64,000 nt of DNA, taken from NCBI GenBank assembly GCA_963989245.1, contig OZ022341.1, positions 61,316,233-61,380,232 of the forward strand, given 5' to 3'. Position numbers and translations under genes: made by a program. The DNA comes from Nansenia antarctica. Taxonomy: Eukaryota > Chordata > Actinopteri > Argentiniformes > Microstomatidae. Under the pieces are notes generated by a model. That model made no database searches. It had not been told where the DNA came from and was given only the letters and a program-made list of their open reading frames with translations. Below, piece after piece: positions 60,916 through 64,000 of this stretch. Position 1 is the first letter of the stretch; every line of letters begins with the position of its first letter.

Positions 60916-62704
60916 AAATGGCATTAGCACTCAGCTAAGTCAACAACCAAACTAAGACATAGTTTATTTTTTCCCCAATTTCTTTCTTTCTGGAATAGAA
61001 AACACCTGAGTGTCCACATCTCTATCTGACGAGCCTAATGACATATTCATTGGATGCCATCACTTCTCATCCTCGTAGACAGGGCAAGCTGCTGTTTTCC
61101 ACATCTGTTCTGATCTGTTCATCACATTTGTCTCATCTCCACTTTAAGCCTTTGATATATTTTTACAATGTCAGATACGAGATGAAGAGCCATGATTTTT
61201 TCCGAGCTTACAAGAGACTTTTATCTTATAGCGATAAATCATAAATCACCTTTGAACAACTGTTACTTTGCCGCTACCCTGTTAGCAATCAAGGTATTTA
61301 CAAGGGTAGCCAGATATTATAATGTGTTTAGGGACAGCGGTTGCCCTCCCCCTCCCCCTCCCCCTTCACAGTGCTGCTCATTGCAGATTACACAGCGTGA
61401 ACACAGCGTGAACACAGCGTGAACACAGCGTGAAGCTATTATCCTCAAGTGGATTAGACCTGTGTCCTGGTATAGCCCCTCCCTCCCTCCCTCCTCCTTG
61501 TCTCACAGATCAGCCAGTTGACGGACAGGTGATGAGAACCGTTGACATCCTCACCCCCCAAAAATGACTCTGCGGCAGTGATACAGGATTCCCGAAATAC
61601 TGTCATTCAGACAAAGGTGCTGAATTCATTCATGTTAACTGTTCGGGGCTGGTGAAAGATCCCATGGTGAATGTTGAATGAATGGTGGCCAGGCGGTGGT
61701 GGGGTGTCAACCGCGGGTGTCTGATTGTGAGCCAACCTGGCGCCTTTTCAATCGCCCACTGATGCCCAGTAGGCTGCCCAGGACTCCTGGAGGCAAAGCG
61801 ATACCTCGCTCCCTGGGAGCCCATGGATGTGGTGCCAAAGAGCTGCTTGACGCTTTAGCATGGCCAAAGAATGACCCCCTTCATGCCAACCCTCTTTAGC
61901 TTTGATTGGGTCACGCTCGTTGGCCATTTGAAGTTGTGAATTACTGGTGGTCTTTGATTGTGATTTAAACATGTCATGCAGGGTTCCCAAAACAGCAGTT
62001 TTGCCCATAATTCACCCATCCATCCCCCACATAATAAGATGTGTATGATTGTCTAGACAGTCAGAGATTACACAGCTAACGAAAATGTCACAGTGCGTCA
62101 TCGTGGACGAGATGATCTCATACAGGAGGAATCGTATCTCCTCATTTACAGCTCATTATCAGTCGGAACGAACGCCTAGAAGAAAAACAGGATGTAGACT
62201 ACCTCTATGATCGTATCTTCTCCTATCCTCCCACATTATGGAGTTCCTTTTGGCGTCTCTCATCTTCAAGACTGCTGCTGTAAGGAGTTCTGCTTTAACT
62301 TTTTGAAGTTGCTAATCGTACATCTGGGGCACGCAGCTGCAAAACCTCTAATGAGCTTGGCATCAAGGAAGCACAGGAAATAAAACAGACCCTTAATGAG
62401 GCCCAACAAGCTCCAAAGCATTGAAGCTGGCTGTACTCTGGAATACAGATTTGTTGCTGTTTTGCAGTTTTCTGCCCAGGGCCAGCGAGCATGGCTTCCT
62501 TCCTGGGTGTTCCGCAGTCATTATTGTTTGTGTGTACAGTTTGTAGACACAGGATAAAGGTAAGGTTGTAGAATTAAGGTGGGAAGGAAGAGACCGGTAG
62601 GGTTGCACTGGTGGAGGGGAGGTCGGGGGGCAGTTTAGGATGCAGAATGAAAACGAAATGTGTATGAAAGAAAATCCAAAGTTAAGCTAAGTTACCCCTT
62701 CCCC

Positions 62705-62708
<4 letters not shown>
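60916..62708. other. Intronic stretch
   Basis: Contains a CCCCCT-rich tract near 61345-61366 and an 11-bp tandem repeat at 61391-61434. No exon with kinesin-motor similarity was seen. Confidence 0.5.
61391..61434 (+). repeat. 11-bp tandem repeat, 4 copies
   Basis: CACAGCGTGAA repeated four times without variation. Confidence 0.9.

Positions 62709-62763
<55 letters not shown>
62709..62763 (+). repeat. (CA)n microsatellite
   Basis: CA run that directly abuts the Harbinger-like insertion. Confidence 0.95.
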
Positions 62764-62766
<3 letters not shown>

Positions 62767-63666
62767 GGGCCTTATTATGCACTTCTTAACTTGCCGTCTT
62801 AAGTCTTAATTAAGACGCACCGCCAGGTTAAGACCTACCGCCACCCTTATTATGCGCTTCATACGTGCTACTGCTATTATGCCGGTGTCGATAGGCGCCC
62901 ACACATAAGACGTAATACTCCCGTGCATATATTACTCATTGTGGGAGTGTTCATATGTTAATGAAGTGCACTAGGCGCCCCTGCTATTATGCGATCTGAC
63001 TTTGCTCCTAGCGCTAAGAAGTGGTTTGAAAAGTTCTTAAGTTTAGACTTCATGCACGTTTTGAAACACGAGCGCGCCTCCGCGGTTTGCGCATGCATGT
63101 GGGCACACATGAACACGCACGTGGCTCCACGGCAAGTCGTCAATTACGGTCACAGTATAAATGCTTTATTTCAGAAGGGAGAGGCCAGCGCTGTACAGTA
63201 TGTTGCCTCCGCATACTGTGCACATACAGTACCAGCATGCCGTGCGTAATATAATGACATCAACATCTGTCATTCCTGCAGTCTTCCAGCGACCCCTCTG
63301 TAATACTTCTCAACTCACAAGCGGAGGTATTGCCGTGTTTATTCAGAAAATAATCATGCACGAGCTTGTTACTTTCTTCTGCAGAGAAGCACGCTGACCT
63401 CCTTCTTAGGACTTCCATAATAGCATAGCGCTAATGACTCAACGCAGCCGGTTCTTAAAGGGAATGGCACCTGGCACGCTGATTGGGTTGATTGAGAAGA
63501 CGCCCAAAACACACCCATGACTAATGTCTTTGCTTAGCGCCGGGTTTTAGGCGCCCACTACCGCACGCATAATAGCAAAGTGGCCTTGACCACGCCTCCA
63601 CGTCTTAAGTTTAGATCTACCGCCTCGTCTTATTGCTTAAGACTTATGAAGTGCATAATAGGGCCC
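62767..63666. mobile_element. 900-bp TIR element, PIF/Harbinger-like
   Basis: The left end GGGCCTTATTATGCACTTC and the right end (reverse complement) GGGCCCTATTATGCACTTC form inverted termini. Each is flanked by the 3-bp repeat AGT (62764-62766, 63667-63669). The interior repeats TAGGCGCCC and CTATTATGC in both orientations. No transposase is recognisable; 86- and 78-codon frames in it match nothing I know. A 3-bp duplication and GGG-starting termini suggest PIF/Harbinger. Confidence 0.75.
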
Positions 63667-63669
63667 AGT

Positions 63670-64000
63670 ATCTCTGGTGAGAGCAGTCTTAAATGTCAAA
63701 GTTAATGCAATTTGTCTGACATATGTACTGGAACCTCATGGTGGCACCACTGGGCCAACTAAATGATGAAGGGAATGACGAAATAACAGAATTTCTTGCA
63801 GTTGAGGCAGAATCACCACAGCATCGTTGCCCAGAGCGCAAACCGGATTCATTGCCTTGCACACTCACGTAAATCTTCAGCACAATACCTCCCTTTGATG
63901 AGACGCCAATGTCATTGGAAATAGAAAGCCACACTTTTTGATTTTGCTGCCAGCAGGAATCACCACAAATGGAGATGTAGTTATCTCCCCAGTTCGATAA
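63670..64000. other. End of window, non-coding
   Basis: No gene recognised in the last 330 bp. Confidence 0.45.

Overview
The window looks like nuclear DNA from a ray-finned (teleost) fish. It has vertebrate-type exon/intron structure, very many (CA)n, (GA)n and (CT)n microsatellites, and a transposon mix typical of fish: BEL/Pao and Ty3/gypsy LTR elements, hAT, pogo-like and Harbinger-like DNA transposons, tRNA-derived SINEs, LINE 3' tails and foldback MITEs. The species cannot be told from sequence alone. No bacterial genes, tRNA genes, rRNA genes or CRISPR arrays were found.

The only host gene I can support is on the + strand. Two coding exons, 24397-24545 and 58798-58984, have good splice sites and join in phase across a 34 kb intron. 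The joined peptide (..ASFFI-KAAQKLSLSSKRK.. then ..LQLSPPAVPPCLLRAG..KDTPGMGK) matches the segment just before the motor domain of the atypical kinesins KIF26A/KIF26B. Inside that intron, at about 47.8-49.17 kb, lies what looks like an alternative promoter and first exon. It has a short ATG exon (MDWKE-L) with a strong Kozak context, an in-frame upstream stop and a phase-2 donor that splices in frame onto the 58798 exon. Upstream kif26 exons and the motor exons are not visible here.

The rest is mostly mobile DNA. Region 1.1-5.0 kb: an inverted-repeat element with a solo LTR in one arm and a pogo-like transposon in the other; each arm preserves the other's empty site. Region 6.6-7.9 kb: a hAT element with a decayed transposase. 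Region 9.56-10.88 kb: a 28-bp minisatellite. Region 14.17-20.94 kb: a complete, apparently very young BEL/Pao retrotransposon on the minus strand with identical 1,220-bp LTRs. Its single intact ORF joins gag-protease to about 400 residues of unrelated, host-like sequence where reverse transcriptase and integrase should be. Region 31.15-32.15 kb: a non-autonomous hAT. Region 34.6-39.4 kb: a 5'-truncated, frameshifted gypsy chromovirus on the minus strand. Region 44-45.7 kb: two foldback elements. Region 50.48-52.95 kb: a 2.47-kb palindromic foldback element whose core is an array of 8-bp units, inserted in an older LINE tail. Region 56.4 kb: a 307-bp MITE. Region 62.77-63.67 kb: a Harbinger-like TIR element.

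Both large LTR elements lie antisense to kif26. The strongest candidates for something new are the gene-transducing BEL element, the alternative kif26 first exon, and the array-cored foldback palindrome.
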